The translations under genes and the position numbers were made by a program. 64,000 nt of DNA, taken from positions 1 through 64,000 of the forward strand of contig CASEUJ010000038.1 of assembly GCA_949291125.1 (NCBI GenBank), given 5' to 3'. Below the pieces are notes generated by a model. The model did not search any database and was not told the origin of the DNA. It saw only the letters and a list, made by a program, of their open reading frames with translations. Each line of letters begins with the position of its first letter. The stretch's first letter is position 1. This DNA comes from an uncultured Ruminococcus sp. (lineage in GTDB: Bacteria > Bacillota > Clostridia > Oscillospirales > Ruminococcaceae). Below, in pieces: positions 1-8,254 of the stretch.

Positions 1-50
1 AGAAAAACGCTCATTCACAAGAAACTTTTCTACCAAATTAGTCAGAAAAT

Positions 51-82
51 AAGAAAAGAATGCCGTAAAATCGACATTCTTT
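51..82 (-). terminator. Intrinsic terminator of tRNA-Leu
   Basis: On the minus strand an 11-bp stem (one G-T pair) with a 6-nt loop is followed directly by a T-rich run. It lies just downstream of the tRNA 3' end and fits a Rho-independent terminator for the tRNA transcript. Confidence 0.7.
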
Positions 83-85
83 CAT

Positions 86-172
86 TGGTGCCGCTGACCG
101 GACTTGAACCGGTACGGATTTTACTCCGAGGGATTTTAAGTCCCTTGTGTCTGCCTATTCCACCACAGCGGC
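86..172 (-). tRNA. tRNA-Leu (anticodon UAA)
   Basis: On the minus strand the sequence forms a complete class II tRNA. The 7-bp acceptor stem is GCCGCTG paired with CAGCGGC, followed by discriminator A and an encoded CCA. The anticodon stem AGGGA/TCCCT closes the loop CTTAAAA, giving anticodon TAA. A variable arm and the TTCAAGTCC T-loop are visible. This tRNA reads UUA leucine codons. It has its own promoter and terminator, so it appears to be a single-gene unit. Confidence 0.97.
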
Positions 173-199
173 GCATGAAATTCTTACGAACTAAAGTAG

Positions 200-228
200 A
201 GTATACCACATTTTTCGCATCCTGTCAA
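200..228 (-). promoter_or_regulatory. Promoter of tRNA-Leu
   Basis: On the minus strand TTGACA and TATACT are separated by 17 nt, about 30 nt upstream of the tRNA 5' end. Confidence 0.75.
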
Positions 229-265
229 GTGTTATTTTCGAAAAAAACTCATCTGTGATGTACAA

Positions 266-294
266 TTGACAAATCAATTGCGAAATGCTATAGT
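266..294 (+). promoter_or_regulatory. Promoter of the 362-877 gene
   Basis: TTGACA and TATAGT are separated by 17 nt, about 70 nt upstream of the chosen start codon. Confidence 0.7.
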
Positions 295-361
295 CAGATG
301 TGCAAAATATGATTTTTTGCATGGGATTGTTCCATATAATCGAAAAAAGAGGTGTTTTGCC

Positions 362-877
362 ATGAAAAAAATTCCCATGCTTCTGCTTGTCTTCTGCCCG
401 TATCTCTATCTGGCTACTGTGATCCTGATCTGTGCGATGGAAAACGGATTGTCCAATGATATACTTTGTACGAATATGTACCTTTTCATTGGGCTTGTCT
501 GCGCTATCTATCTTCCGAATGCAGTCTATGCGTTTTTGCTTCCGAAACTAGGATATCAAAGCCGCCAGATTCTGTTCTGGAATATGCTACTGAAACTGAT
601 GCATATTCCGATTTATCTGGTCATATTTTTATTTGGTACCCTGATGCTGCTGATGATTGTTGGCATTATGATGATCCCATTTTTGGTGATTTTTGATTAC
701 CTGCTGCTTCTAGCTTCTTCGATTTACGGGATAAGCGGTGCGGCGGCTGCCGTAAAAGAAGGGAAACTGAAAAAATCAAGCGCAGTTGTGTTCTGCCTGC
801 TGCAATTCTTTTTCACACTCGATGTGATTAGCGCGATCTGTCTTTATGTCAGTGTGCGAAATCGGGAAAAGGCATAA
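362..877 (+). CDS. Small integral membrane protein of unknown function
   Basis: The protein has 171 residues. I do not recognise a family. It begins MKKIPMLLLVFCPYLYLATVILI and shows about five hydrophobic segments (near residues 5-25, 38-58, 80-105, 108-125 and 145-163), so it should sit in the cytoplasmic membrane. There are no obvious catalytic motifs. The start at 362 is preferred because an AGAGGTG ribosome binding site lies 7-8 nt upstream; the frame could extend upstream to 266, but that would place the start on the promoter's -35 box. It is a single-gene unit beside the convergent repressor gene. Confidence 0.6.
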   Translation: MKKIPMLLLVFCPYLYLATVILICAMENGLSNDILCTNMYLFIGLVCAIYLPNAVYAFLLPKLGYQSRQILFWNMLLKLMHIPIYLVIFLFGTLMLLMIVGIMMIPFLVIFDYLLLLASSIYGISGAAAAVKEGKLKKSSAVVFCLLQFFFTLDVISAICLYVSVRNREKA

Positions 878-918
878 CGCTTTCGCATGGCGGATTTTCT
901 CGCGCCAGACAAAACGCA

Positions 919-1578
919 TCATATGCAGCTCATAAATGCGACGGCTTTTCCGATGATCCGGATGTATTCAAGCTCTTCGCCTACATAGACAAGAGGCGCA
1001 AATGCGGGGTTTTCTGCCACAAGCTGCAGCCGCTTGTTCGCTCTGTCAAAATAGACACGCTTCAGCGTTGCTTCATCATCGATAATGACTGCCGCAATCT
1101 CGCCGTTGTCCACCACCGGCTGGCTACGGATAAAGACAACATCTCCGTCATAGATCCGGGCTCCGATCATGCTGTCGCCATGGGCGATCAGACAAAAATC
1201 TGCATGAATGCCGGCATCGGCGATGACAAATTCGCCGTGATCTTCCTGCGCCAGAATGGGCTTGCCGCAGGCGATCTCCCCGAGGATCGGAAACCGCTTG
1301 CGCTCGATCGGCTTCAGATTCGGATAATCCTCGAGCTGAAACGACGGCGAATTCGCTTCATCTTTGTCCGCTTCATATCCCATCAGCCATGCTGCACTGA
1401 CGTGAAGCGCCTTTGCGATCGGGATTAATTTTTCCTTTTTGGGATGAAATGCGCCGGAACAATATTGACTCATCGTCGAACGCGAGATGCCGGTTTTCGC
1501 GCAAAGTTCTGCCTGTGTGATCTGTTGCTTTTGCATGGCTTGCACCATGCGTGCGGAAAAAGAACTGATCGAACTCAT
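919..1578 (-). CDS. XRE-family repressor with S24 (LexA/CI-like) self-cleavage domain
   Basis: This 219-residue protein has an N-terminal helix-turn-helix (about residues 8-66, with TQAELCAKTGISRSTMSQY as the recognition region). It has a C-terminal S24 peptidase domain (about 95-215). The probable cleavage site is Ala103-Cys104-Gly105, the catalytic serine is Ser136 in HGDSM, and the lysine is Lys173. Members of this family are DNA-damage-sensitive repressors of prophages, integrative elements or stress genes, cleaved with RecA help. It has its own promoter at 1618-1646. No prophage structural genes lie beside it, although phage-type replication genes sit 26 kb away, so its regulon is unknown. 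It could be a domesticated phage repressor. Confidence 0.85.
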   Translation of the reverse strand: MSSISSFSARMVQAMQKQQITQAELCAKTGISRSTMSQYCSGAFHPKKEKLIPIAKALHVSAAWLMGYEADKDEANSPSFQLEDYPNLKPIERKRFPILGEIACGKPILAQEDHGEFVIADAGIHADFCLIAHGDSMIGARIYDGDVVFIRSQPVVDNGEIAAVIIDDEATLKRVYFDRANKRLQLVAENPAFAPLVYVGEELEYIRIIGKAVAFMSCI

Positions 1579-1617
1579 GTTTTGCCCTCCTGTTCATCGG
1601 ATACCACTTTCATGCAT

Positions 1618-1646
1618 ATTATACCATGAAGCTTTCCAAAAGGCAA
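1618..1646 (-). promoter_or_regulatory. Promoter of the S24 repressor gene
   Basis: On the minus strand TTGCCT and TATAAT are separated by 17 nt, about 40 nt upstream of the start codon. Confidence 0.7.
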
Positions 1647-1756
1647 GTGATAATTTCAAGGCGGCAGTCAACGCAGATTACGGCAGAATTTCAGAATTTA
1701 GAAAAAGAACGATTTGGACATAAACGCTTTTGATATCACAAATTTCGGAAAATGGC

Positions 1757-1785
1757 TTGTGTTATCTGAGAAAACCTGTTATGAT
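1757..1785 (+). promoter_or_regulatory. Possible upstream promoter of fumC
   Basis: TTGTGT and TATGAT are separated by 17 nt. The boxes are weaker than those at 1867-1895, so this may be a secondary promoter. The stretch from 1647 to 1756 shows nothing else I can name. Confidence 0.35.
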
Positions 1786-1823
1786 AGTAGACTGGAACGG
1801 ATCGTATATCTATAAGTGGGAAC

Positions 1824-1854
1824 AATTTTATATGCCCGGCGTTCATATAAAATT
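1824..1854 (+). repeat. Perfect 11-bp inverted repeat upstream of the fumC promoter
   Basis: AATTTTATATG and its exact reverse complement flank a 9-nt spacer, and the right arm ends 12 nt before the -35 box of the fumC promoter. It is not followed by a T-run, so it is not a typical terminator. An operator or a hairpin on an upstream transcript are the likely readings. Confidence 0.5.
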
Positions 1855-1866
1855 TGCGAATGCGGC

Positions 1867-1895
1867 TTGCAAAATAAGACGAAATATGTTATAAT
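1867..1895 (+). promoter_or_regulatory. fumC: Main fumC promoter
   Basis: TTGCAA and TATAAT are separated by 17 nt. A start near 1902 leaves an unusually long leader of about 240 nt before fumC. Confidence 0.75.
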
Positions 1896-1901
1896 TAAGA
1901 A

Positions 1902-2135
1902 GATGGTATATCGTATCAGGATTCCGGGATGACAACCGCGCATCTGCACCGGGACGGTATGTCTTTTGCCGGTGTTTGTGTGTCCGGACAGGACAGACAC
2001 ACTGTGCAGGGCATGGCGGATACCCAGATGTCGCCAGTGTCCGGCAGGATCGCAGCATACAACGCAAGGCTACGGACAAGCAGCTTTGGTGCAATTTGCC
2101 GGACACGAAGCTGAAATTTTATCAAAATAGGAGAG
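1902..2135 (+). promoter_or_regulatory. Long structured 5' leader of fumC (candidate RNA regulator)
   Basis: The leader contains a 10-bp perfect inverted repeat, GTGTCCGGCA at 2037-2046 and TGCCGGACAC at 2097-2106. The octamer GTGTCCGG also occurs at 1980-1987, so two upstream segments compete for the same downstream strand. A GTGTGTC/GACACAC hairpin overlaps the first copy. Competing helices close to a ribosome binding site are typical of riboswitches and attenuators, but I do not recognise a known class. Confidence 0.4.
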
Positions 2136-2141
2136 ATGAAC

Positions 2142-3518
2142 ATGGAGTATCGCATTGAGCATGACTCAATGGGCGAAGTCAAGGTGCCTGCTGACAAGTA
2201 TTGGGCGGCGCAGACAGAGCGCAGTCATGAGAACTTTCCGATTGGCGTCGGGATCGAGACGATGCCGCGGGAGATCACACACGCATTCGGCATTCTGAAA
2301 AAAGCGGCTGCCATTGCCAATCATAAGCTGCGTCCGGAGAAAATGACGGATCAGAAGCTGGCTGCTATTTCTGGTGCCTGTGATGAGGTGATCTCTGGAT
2401 CCCTCAACGAGCATTTTCCGCTTGTCGTATGGCAGACGGGAAGTGGCACACAGTCGAACATGAACGCAAACGAAGTTATCGCCAATCGCGGCAATGAGAT
2501 CGCCGGAGAAAAGCTTTTGCATCCAAACGATGATGTCAACATGAGCCAGTCATCGAACGATACGTTCCCGACGGCAATGCACATCTCCGCAGTTCTGGCG
2601 ATTGAAGACCGCGTTCTGCCAGCGATCGATACGCTGACGGCAACGCTGTCTCGACTGGAAGAAGAACATGAGGGGATCGTTAAGAGCGGCAGAACCCATC
2701 TTCAGGATGCAACGCCCATTAAGTTCTCCCAGGAGATCAGTGGCTGGCGCACATCGCTGGAACGTGATCGCGAGATGCTGGTTTCGGCACTGCCATATCT
2801 GAAAACACTTGCACTCGGCGGTACGGCAGTCGGCACAGGCCTGAACGCACCGAAAGGCTTTGACGTAGAGGTGGCAAAGGCTGTTTCTGAACTGACTGGG
2901 AAGGAATTCATTACGGCAGAAAACAAGTTCCATGCGTTGACGAGCAAGGATGAAATCGTCTTTGCGCACGGCGCACTCAAGGCGCTTGCGGCAGACATGA
3001 TGAAGATTGCCAATGATGTTCGCTGGCTGGCAAGCGGTCCGCGTGATGGTCTCGGCGAGATCACCATTCCGGAAAATGAGCCGGGTTCGTCGATTATGCC
3101 GGGCAAAGTGAATCCGACTCAGTGCGAACAGGTGACAATGGTCGCAGTTCAGGTGATGGGCAACGATGTGGCAGTCGGCATGGCGGCTTCGCAGGGCAAC
3201 TTCGAGCTGAATGTATTTATGCCGGTTTGCGCCTATAATTTCCTCCAGTCCGCGCGTCTGCTGGCAGAGTCCATTCTCTCCTTTAATAATAATTGTGCAG
3301 TTGGCATCCGTGCAAACCGTGAAAAGATGCATCACAACCTGCACAATTCGCTGATGCTGGTAACAGCGCTCAATCCGTATATTGGTTATGAGAACGCGGC
3401 AAAGACGGCGAAAAAGGCGTTCCGCGAGAATATCTCTCTGAAGGAAGCATGCGTATCGCTGGGCTTTTTGACGGAAGAACGTTTTGATGAAGTGTTTCAT
3501 CCGGAAGAGATGGTATAA
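2142..3518 (+). CDS. fumC: Fumarate hydratase, class II
   Basis: This enzyme interconverts fumarate and malate. The protein has 458 residues, the usual length for the class II (iron-free, tetrameric) family. The superfamily signature GSSIMPGKVNPTQCE is present, as are TGSGTQSNMNANEV near residue 105 and SSNDTFPT. The start at 2142 lies 7 nt after the AGGAGAG site; the ATG at 2136 would be too close. It is followed by a terminator and then the Hdr-Flx-fumarate reductase genes, which suggests it supplies fumarate from malate for reduction to succinate. Aspartase-like relatives share the fold, but the signature and context favour fumarase. Confidence 0.95.
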   Translation: MEYRIEHDSMGEVKVPADKYWAAQTERSHENFPIGVGIETMPREITHAFGILKKAAAIANHKLRPEKMTDQKLAAISGACDEVISGSLNEHFPLVVWQTGSGTQSNMNANEVIANRGNEIAGEKLLHPNDDVNMSQSSNDTFPTAMHISAVLAIEDRVLPAIDTLTATLSRLEEEHEGIVKSGRTHLQDATPIKFSQEISGWRTSLERDREMLVSALPYLKTLALGGTAVGTGLNAPKGFDVEVAKAVSELTGKEFITAENKFHALTSKDEIVFAHGALKALAADMMKIANDVRWLASGPRDGLGEITIPENEPGSSIMPGKVNPTQCEQVTMVAVQVMGNDVAVGMAASQGNFELNVFMPVCAYNFLQSARLLAESILSFNNNCAVGIRANREKMHHNLHNSLMLVTALNPYIGYENAAKTAKKAFRENISLKEACVSLGFLTEERFDEVFHPEEMV

Positions 3519-3520
3519 GG

Positions 3521-3556
3521 CGCGATCACTGGTTTTCAGCATGTGGTGCGTTTTTA
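3521..3556 (+). terminator. Intrinsic terminator after fumC
   Basis: CGCGATCAC pairs with GTGGTGCG (one bulge, one G-T pair) and is followed by five T. A promoter for the next operon must therefore lie in 3557-3669, or the terminator leaks; only a weak TTTAGA-17-TATATA pair (3553-3581) is visible there. Confidence 0.55.
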
Positions 3557-3669
3557 GAAATTGCTTGATATATGCTATATAAATGTATGGCGTGTTTCAA
3601 TATGACAGCGTGCATCGTCTGTGTGGCGATGCAGACGTTGTCAAAAATAGAAGGAAAGGTAGTTTTGCT

Positions 3670-4452
3670 ATGACATACAGTTATTTCCCTGGCTGTACGC
3701 TCAAGACAAAGGCAAAGGATCTTGATCGCTATGCGCGGATCTCTGCTGAAGCGCTTGGGTTTACGCTGGAAGAGATTCCTCAGTGGCAGTGCTGCGGCGG
3801 TGTGTACCCAATGGCAAAGGATGAGATTGCAACCAAGCTTTCGTCCATCCGGACATTGGCAAAGGCAAGAGATATGGGTATGCCCCTTGTGACCTTGTGC
3901 TCTGCCTGTCATAACGTGGTCAAGCAGGTCAACCATGACATGCAGACCGATGAGAATATTGTGCTGAAAGCGAACAATTACTTGAAGCTTGACACACCGT
4001 ATCAGGGCGAAACGGAAGTGCTGCACTATTTAGAAGTGCTGCGCGACAAGGTTGGCTTTGATGAACTGAAGAAAAAAGTGGTAAATCCTCTGACAGGCAA
4101 AAAGATTGCGGCGTATTACGGTTGTCTTTTGCTCCGTCCGGGCAAGACCATGCAGATGGATAATCCGGAAAATCCGAAAATCCTCGAAGATTTTATCCGC
4201 GCCATTGGTGCGACGCCGGTGCTCTATCCAATGCGCAATGAGTGCTGTGGCGGCTATCTGACGCTCGATGAAAAATCGGTGGCACAGTCTCGCAGTAACA
4301 AGGTCATGACAAGCGCAAAGGAAAACGGCGCAGATCTTGTGATTACGGCATGTCCACTTTGTCTGTATAACCTCCAGAAGAATTCTGGCGTGTCGGATCT
4401 GCCGGTCGTGTACTTTACCGAGCTGCTGGCACAGGCGCTCGGTCTGGAATAA
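3670..4452 (+). CDS. hdrB: Heterodisulfide reductase subunit B-like protein (two CCG domains)
   Basis: HdrB carries the site that reduces a disulfide on two unusual [4Fe-4S] clusters. This 260-residue protein has both CCG motifs complete: Cys9, Cys41-Cys42, Cys77 and Cys80 in the first, and Cys152, Cys192-Cys193, Cys228 and Cys231 in the second. The start at 3670 follows an AGGAAAGG site; an earlier in-frame ATG lacks one. It is the first gene of a tight nine-gene run ending with fumarate reductase subunits. In methanogens the substrate is CoM-S-S-CoB and in sulfate reducers probably DsrC; neither is expected here, so the real partner is open. I infer that it hands electrons, directly or via a thiol, to the fumarate reductase encoded downstream. 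Confidence 0.9.
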   Translation: MTYSYFPGCTLKTKAKDLDRYARISAEALGFTLEEIPQWQCCGGVYPMAKDEIATKLSSIRTLAKARDMGMPLVTLCSACHNVVKQVNHDMQTDENIVLKANNYLKLDTPYQGETEVLHYLEVLRDKVGFDELKKKVVNPLTGKKIAAYYGCLLLRPGKTMQMDNPENPKILEDFIRAIGATPVLYPMRNECCGGYLTLDEKSVAQSRSNKVMTSAKENGADLVITACPLCLYNLQKNSGVSDLPVVYFTELLAQALGLE

Positions 4453-4464
4453 GGAGGCGCAAAA

Positions 4465-4851
4465 ATGGCAGATTACAAAGAACTCGTTTTGCGGGCAAGC
4501 GGCGTCAATCCGCTGAAGTGTATGCGCTGCGGAAAGTGCAGCGGTACCTGTCCGTCCTATGATGCAATGGAGTATCATCCGCATCAGTTTGTCTATATGG
4601 TGGAAAAAGGTGACATTGAAAAGCTTATGGCATCGAAATCCATTTACACCTGCCTCTCCTGCTTTGCCTGTGTGGAACGCTGCCCGCGTGATGTAGAACC
4701 GGCAAAACTTGTAGAAGCAGTCAGACTCGCTGTGATTCGTCAGCAGGGATGTAATCACCTCAAGTCGGAGCAAATTCCGGAAGCAGTCGCCATCGACGAA
4801 GATTTGCCGCAGCAGGCAATTGTCAGTGCGTTCCGGAAATACAGCAAATAA
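4465..4851 (+). CDS. hdrC: Heterodisulfide reductase subunit C-like ferredoxin protein
   Basis: This is a 128-residue electron-transfer subunit that relays electrons from HdrA to HdrB through two [4Fe-4S] clusters. The cluster motifs are CMRCGKCSGTCP (about residues 19-30) and CLSCFACVERCP (about 62-73). AAGGAGG lies 8 nt before the ATG, and only 12 nt separate it from hdrB. Length and motif spacing fit soluble HdrC rather than the membrane HdrE/D type. Confidence 0.9.
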   Translation: MADYKELVLRASGVNPLKCMRCGKCSGTCPSYDAMEYHPHQFVYMVEKGDIEKLMASKSIYTCLSCFACVERCPRDVEPAKLVEAVRLAVIRQQGCNHLKSEQIPEAVAIDEDLPQQAIVSAFRKYSK

Positions 4852-4863
4852 GGAGGCATAAAA

Positions 4864-6864
4864 ATGCGGAGAATAGGTGTTTTTGTATGCCACTGCGGTA
4901 CGAACATTGCGGCGACTGTAGATGTCAAGACGGTTGCGGAAACTCTTGGAAAAGAACCGGCAGTTGTCTTCTCGACAGATTACCCTTACATGTGCTCAGA
5001 GGCAGGCCAAAACATAATTAAAGATGCAATTAAGGAACAAAAGCTCGATGGTGTTGTCGTATGCTCCTGCTCGCCTCGTATGCATGAGACAACGTTCCGT
5101 AAGGCGGTTTCAGCGGCTGGGCTGAACCCTTATATGCTCGAAGTTGCAAACATCCGTGAGCAGTGTTCATGGATTCATAAAGATATCGAAGAGGCAACGG
5201 CAAAGGCAATCGTCCTCGGTCGCGCGGCTATCGCAAAAGTACAGCTCAATGCACCGCTGATCGCCGGCGAAAGCCCGGTTACGAAGCGTGCACTGGTCAT
5301 CGGCGGCGGTATTGCTGGCATCCAGACTGCGCTCGATATTGCAGAAGCCGGTTTCCCGGTCGATATCGTGGAAAAAGAACCCACCATTGGCGGCAAGATG
5401 ACCCAGATCGATAAGACGTTCCCGACGCTCGACTGCTCGTCCTGTATCCTGACCCCGAAAATGGTAGAGTGCGCACAGAACGAAAATATCACGATCTACT
5501 CCTACAGTGAGATCGAAGCTGTGACTGGTTTTGTCGGAAACTTTACCGTCAAGATTCGCCGCAAAGCACGTTATGTGGATGAGGATAAATGTACCGGGTG
5601 CGGTCTGTGTACGGAAAAATGCCCGGTCAAGAATGTGCCGGATGCCTATAACTTAGGGCTCAGCAATCGCCATGCGGCGTACATTCCGTTTGCACAGGCA
5701 ATTCCGAATGTGGCTGTTCTCGACGCGGAACACTGCATCAAGCTGACCAAGGGCAAGTGCGGTCTTTGCTCGAAGGTATGTTCTGCTGGTGCGATTGACT
5801 ATGAGCAGAAAGAACGCGTCATCGAAGAAAAGTATGGCGCAATTGTTGCGGCTACTGGTTATAACCCGATCAATATCGACGGCTATGACGAATTTGCATA
5901 CTTGCAGAGCAAGGATGTTCTGACTTCGCTCGAATTTGAACGCATTCTTAAGGCAGACGGCCCGACCGAAGGTCATCTCCAACGTCTGTCTGATGGCAAA
6001 CAGCCAAAGACGATTGTTTTTGTACAGTGTGTCGGCAGCCGCGAATCCGGCTCGACTCATGGCTGCGGTAAGGAATATTGCTCGAAGATCTGCTGTATGT
6101 ATACCGCAAAGCACGCAATGCTTTGTCGCGAAAAATATCCGGATACCGATGTCTATGTCTTCTACATCGATGTTCGTACACCGGGTAAAAACTATGACGA
6201 ATTCTATCGTCGTGCCGTAGAGCAGTACGGCGTACATTATATTAAAGGTATGGTCGGCAAGGTTTCGCCGCAGGCAGATGGTACACTCGATGTACAGGCG
6301 TCCGACCTGCTCTCCAATGAACAGCTCCATGTCAAGGCAGATATGGTCGTTTTGGCGGCTGCGATCGAGGCAGATAAGTCGGCGCGTCCGCTTGCAACCA
6401 TGCTCACAGCAAGTATGGATACCAATGATTTCTTCACCGAAGCACACGCAAAGTTGCGTCCGGTAGAATCGCCGACGGCCGGCGTATTCCTCTCTGGCGT
6501 CTGCCAGGGTCCAAAGGATATCCCGGAAACAGTTGCACAGGCTGGCGCGGCTGCGTCGAAGGTCATTGGTCTGCTCGCAAAGAATAAGCTGACCGGTAAC
6601 CCATGTGTGGCACACTCCGATGAACTGAAGTGTAACGGATGTTCGTCTTGTGCAAATGTCTGCCCGTATGGCGCGATCACATACGAAGAAAAGGACTTCA
6701 GCCGCAGAAGAGACGGCACTCTCTTGCGCCGTGTGGCGTCTGTCAATGAGGCAGTCTGCCAGGGCTGCGGTGCATGTACCGTTGCTTGCCCGTCCGGTGC
6801 AATGGATCTGAAGGGCTTCGCAACAAGTCAGATTATGGCGGAGGTAGATGCAATATGCAAGTAA
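4864..6864 (+). CDS. hdrA: Heterodisulfide reductase subunit A-like flavoprotein
   Basis: HdrA holds the FAD thought to split electron pairs in flavin-based electron bifurcation. The protein has 666 residues, a normal full length. The N-terminal Cys-rich domain shows CHCG, YMCSEAGQ and CSCSPRMHE. A Rossmann motif GGGIAGIQTALDIAEAG begins near residue 147. Insert ferredoxin clusters are CTGCGLCTEKCP and CGLCSKVC, and two C-terminal ones are CNGCSSCANVCP and CQGCGACTVACP. AAGGAGG precedes the ATG. Its end overlaps the start of the next gene by 10 nt. All expected clusters are present, so it should be functional; whether it really bifurcates here is inference. Confidence 0.92.
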   Translation: MRRIGVFVCHCGTNIAATVDVKTVAETLGKEPAVVFSTDYPYMCSEAGQNIIKDAIKEQKLDGVVVCSCSPRMHETTFRKAVSAAGLNPYMLEVANIREQCSWIHKDIEEATAKAIVLGRAAIAKVQLNAPLIAGESPVTKRALVIGGGIAGIQTALDIAEAGFPVDIVEKEPTIGGKMTQIDKTFPTLDCSSCILTPKMVECAQNENITIYSYSEIEAVTGFVGNFTVKIRRKARYVDEDKCTGCGLCTEKCPVKNVPDAYNLGLSNRHAAYIPFAQAIPNVAVLDAEHCIKLTKGKCGLCSKVCSAGAIDYEQKERVIEEKYGAIVAATGYNPINIDGYDEFAYLQSKDVLTSLEFERILKADGPTEGHLQRLSDGKQPKTIVFVQCVGSRESGSTHGCGKEYCSKICCMYTAKHAMLCREKYPDTDVYVFYIDVRTPGKNYDEFYRRAVEQYGVHYIKGMVGKVSPQADGTLDVQASDLLSNEQLHVKADMVVLAAAIEADKSARPLATMLTASMDTNDFFTEAHAKLRPVESPTAGVFLSGVCQGPKDIPETVAQAGAAASKVIGLLAKNKLTGNPCVAHSDELKCNGCSSCANVCPYGAITYEEKDFSRRRDGTLLRRVASVNEAVCQGCGACTVACPSGAMDLKGFATSQIMAEVDAICK

Positions 6865-7295
6865 ATGGAAATTACAGACCGAAAGTTGTCGCATTCTGCT
6901 GTAACTGGTGTTCGTATGCAGGTGCCGATTTGGCGGGAACAAACCGCTCGAACTATCCGGCAGATGTCAAGATCATTCGTGTTCCTTGCTCTTGCCGCGT
7001 CAATCCGCTCTTTATTCTGCGTGCGTTTCAGCGCGGTGCAGACGGCGTAATCCTCTGTGGATGTCACCCGGGCGACTGCCACTACAGCACCGGTAACTAT
7101 TATGCACGCCGCAGAATGACGCTGCTCTTTTCGATGCTCGATTATCTGGGCATTGAGAAGGAACGTACCCGTGTGGAATGGGTATCCGCCGCTGAGGGTG
7201 CGAAGTTTGCAGAAACCATGAATGAATTCGTGGCAACGGTGGCTTCCCTTGGCGAGAATAAGAGACTGGAGGATCTGAGATGCAAGACACAATGA
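6855..7295 (+). CDS. flxD: MvhD/FlxD-like iron-sulfur adaptor protein
   Basis: This 146-residue protein resembles the delta subunit of F420-non-reducing hydrogenase (MvhD), which links an electron-input module to HdrA through a [2Fe-2S] cluster. Visible Cys motifs are FCCNWCSYAGAD at the N-terminus, VPCSCRVNP and GCHPGDCHY. The start at 6855 has GGAGGTAG 8 nt upstream and overlaps the hdrA stop. In FlxABCD-HdrABC sets this gene is called flxD. No hydrogenase large or small subunit follows; NAD(P)H-handling genes do, so the electron input is probably NADH rather than H2. Confidence 0.88.
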   Translation: MQVNGNYRPKVVAFCCNWCSYAGADLAGTNRSNYPADVKIIRVPCSCRVNPLFILRAFQRGADGVILCGCHPGDCHYSTGNYYARRRMTLLFSMLDYLGIEKERTRVEWVSAAEGAKFAETMNEFVATVASLGENKRLEDLRCKTQ

Positions 7296-8254
7296 GGAAA
7301 AGAGCCTCTGAGCTGTTGGCAGACGGTACCGTTGTACGTGTGCTGGGCTGGAAAAATGGTGAGTTTGTCTACGATCCGACACCGGCTGTCTTCGACTCAG
7401 CCGAGGCTCTCGAAAAGGATTTTGTATATCACGATTTTTGTGGAAGCAATCTTTCCAAATATCTGATCAAGATTTCAAGGCTGGAGGGTAAGACGCTCGT
7501 CTTCTTAAAGCCCTGTGATTCTTATAGCTTTAACCAGCTTCTGACCGAACACCGTATCCGTCGCGAAAATGTCTATATCGTCGGCATCCCGTGTGATGGA
7601 AAGCTCGATCCGGATACCGTTCGTGCATCCGGTGCAGAGGGCATTCTCGGTGTCAAGACAGAAGGCGACAACATCGTGGTAGACACCATGTATGGCGATG
7701 TAACGCTCAATCGCGAAGACTGCCTATTGGAACGTTGTAAAAACTGCAAGAGCAAAAAGGTCGTTGTCTTCGACGAAATGCTCGGAGAAAACGGTGAAGT
7801 ATGCGAAGACTGCAAGCGCTTTGATGAAGTGGAAAAGCTCGAGGCGATGACACCGGATGAACGTTTTGCATTCTGGCGCGGTGAGTTGTCGCGCTGCATC
7901 CGCTGTAATGCATGCCGCAATGTATGCCCGGCGTGCAGCTGTGAACAGTGCGTTTTCGATAACCCGGCTTCTGGCGTATCCCAGAAGGCTGCGGCGGATT
8001 CTTTCGAAGAAAACATGTTCCATATCATCCGCGCATTCCACGTTGCAGGACGTTGTACCGACTGTGGGGAATGTTCACGCGTATGTCCGCAACACATTCC
8101 GCTTCATCTGCTCAACCGCAAGTTCATCAAAGATATCAATACGTTCTATGGCGAATATCAGGCAGGCGCAGAAGAGGGAAGCCGTGCACCACTGGTGAAC
8201 TTTACGCAGGAAGACTGCGAACCGAGCATTGTATATAAAGGAGGCAGCAAGTGA
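7280..8254 (+). CDS. flxC: FlxC-like 4Fe-4S dicluster protein
   Basis: The protein has 324 residues. Its N-terminal half (about 1-150) has no cofactor motif I recognise but resembles the beta-subunit-like domain of this family. A four-Cys group CKNCKSKK...CEDCKRF follows. Two ferredoxin clusters come next, CIRCNACRNVCP and CTDCGECSRVCP. Such proteins pass electrons between the NAD(P)H-oxidising FlxA/B subunits and FlxD-HdrA. It overlaps flxD by 16 nt, with a GGAGG site inside the upstream gene. The assignment to FlxC rests on motif order and position, so the exact subunit letter is less sure than the general role. Confidence 0.75.
   Translation: MQDTMRKRASELLADGTVVRVLGWKNGEFVYDPTPAVFDSAEALEKDFVYHDFCGSNLSKYLIKISRLEGKTLVFLKPCDSYSFNQLLTEHRIRRENVYIVGIPCDGKLDPDTVRASGAEGILGVKTEGDNIVVDTMYGDVTLNREDCLLERCKNCKSKKVVVFDEMLGENGEVCEDCKRFDEVEKLEAMTPDERFAFWRGELSRCIRCNACRNVCPACSCEQCVFDNPASGVSQKAAADSFEENMFHIIRAFHVAGRCTDCGECSRVCPQHIPLHLLNRKFIKDINTFYGEYQAGAEEGSRAPLVNFTQEDCEPSIVYKGGSK

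Noticed and set aside
2550-3542. 330-residue open frame on the minus strand across fumC
   Set aside because: It mirrors the fumC coding frame, is Arg/Cys/His-rich like a shadow frame, and has no ribosome binding site or family motif.
5653-6942. 429-residue open frame antisense to hdrA
   Set aside because: It lies against a full set of conserved HdrA iron-sulfur motifs on the other strand and has no start signal.
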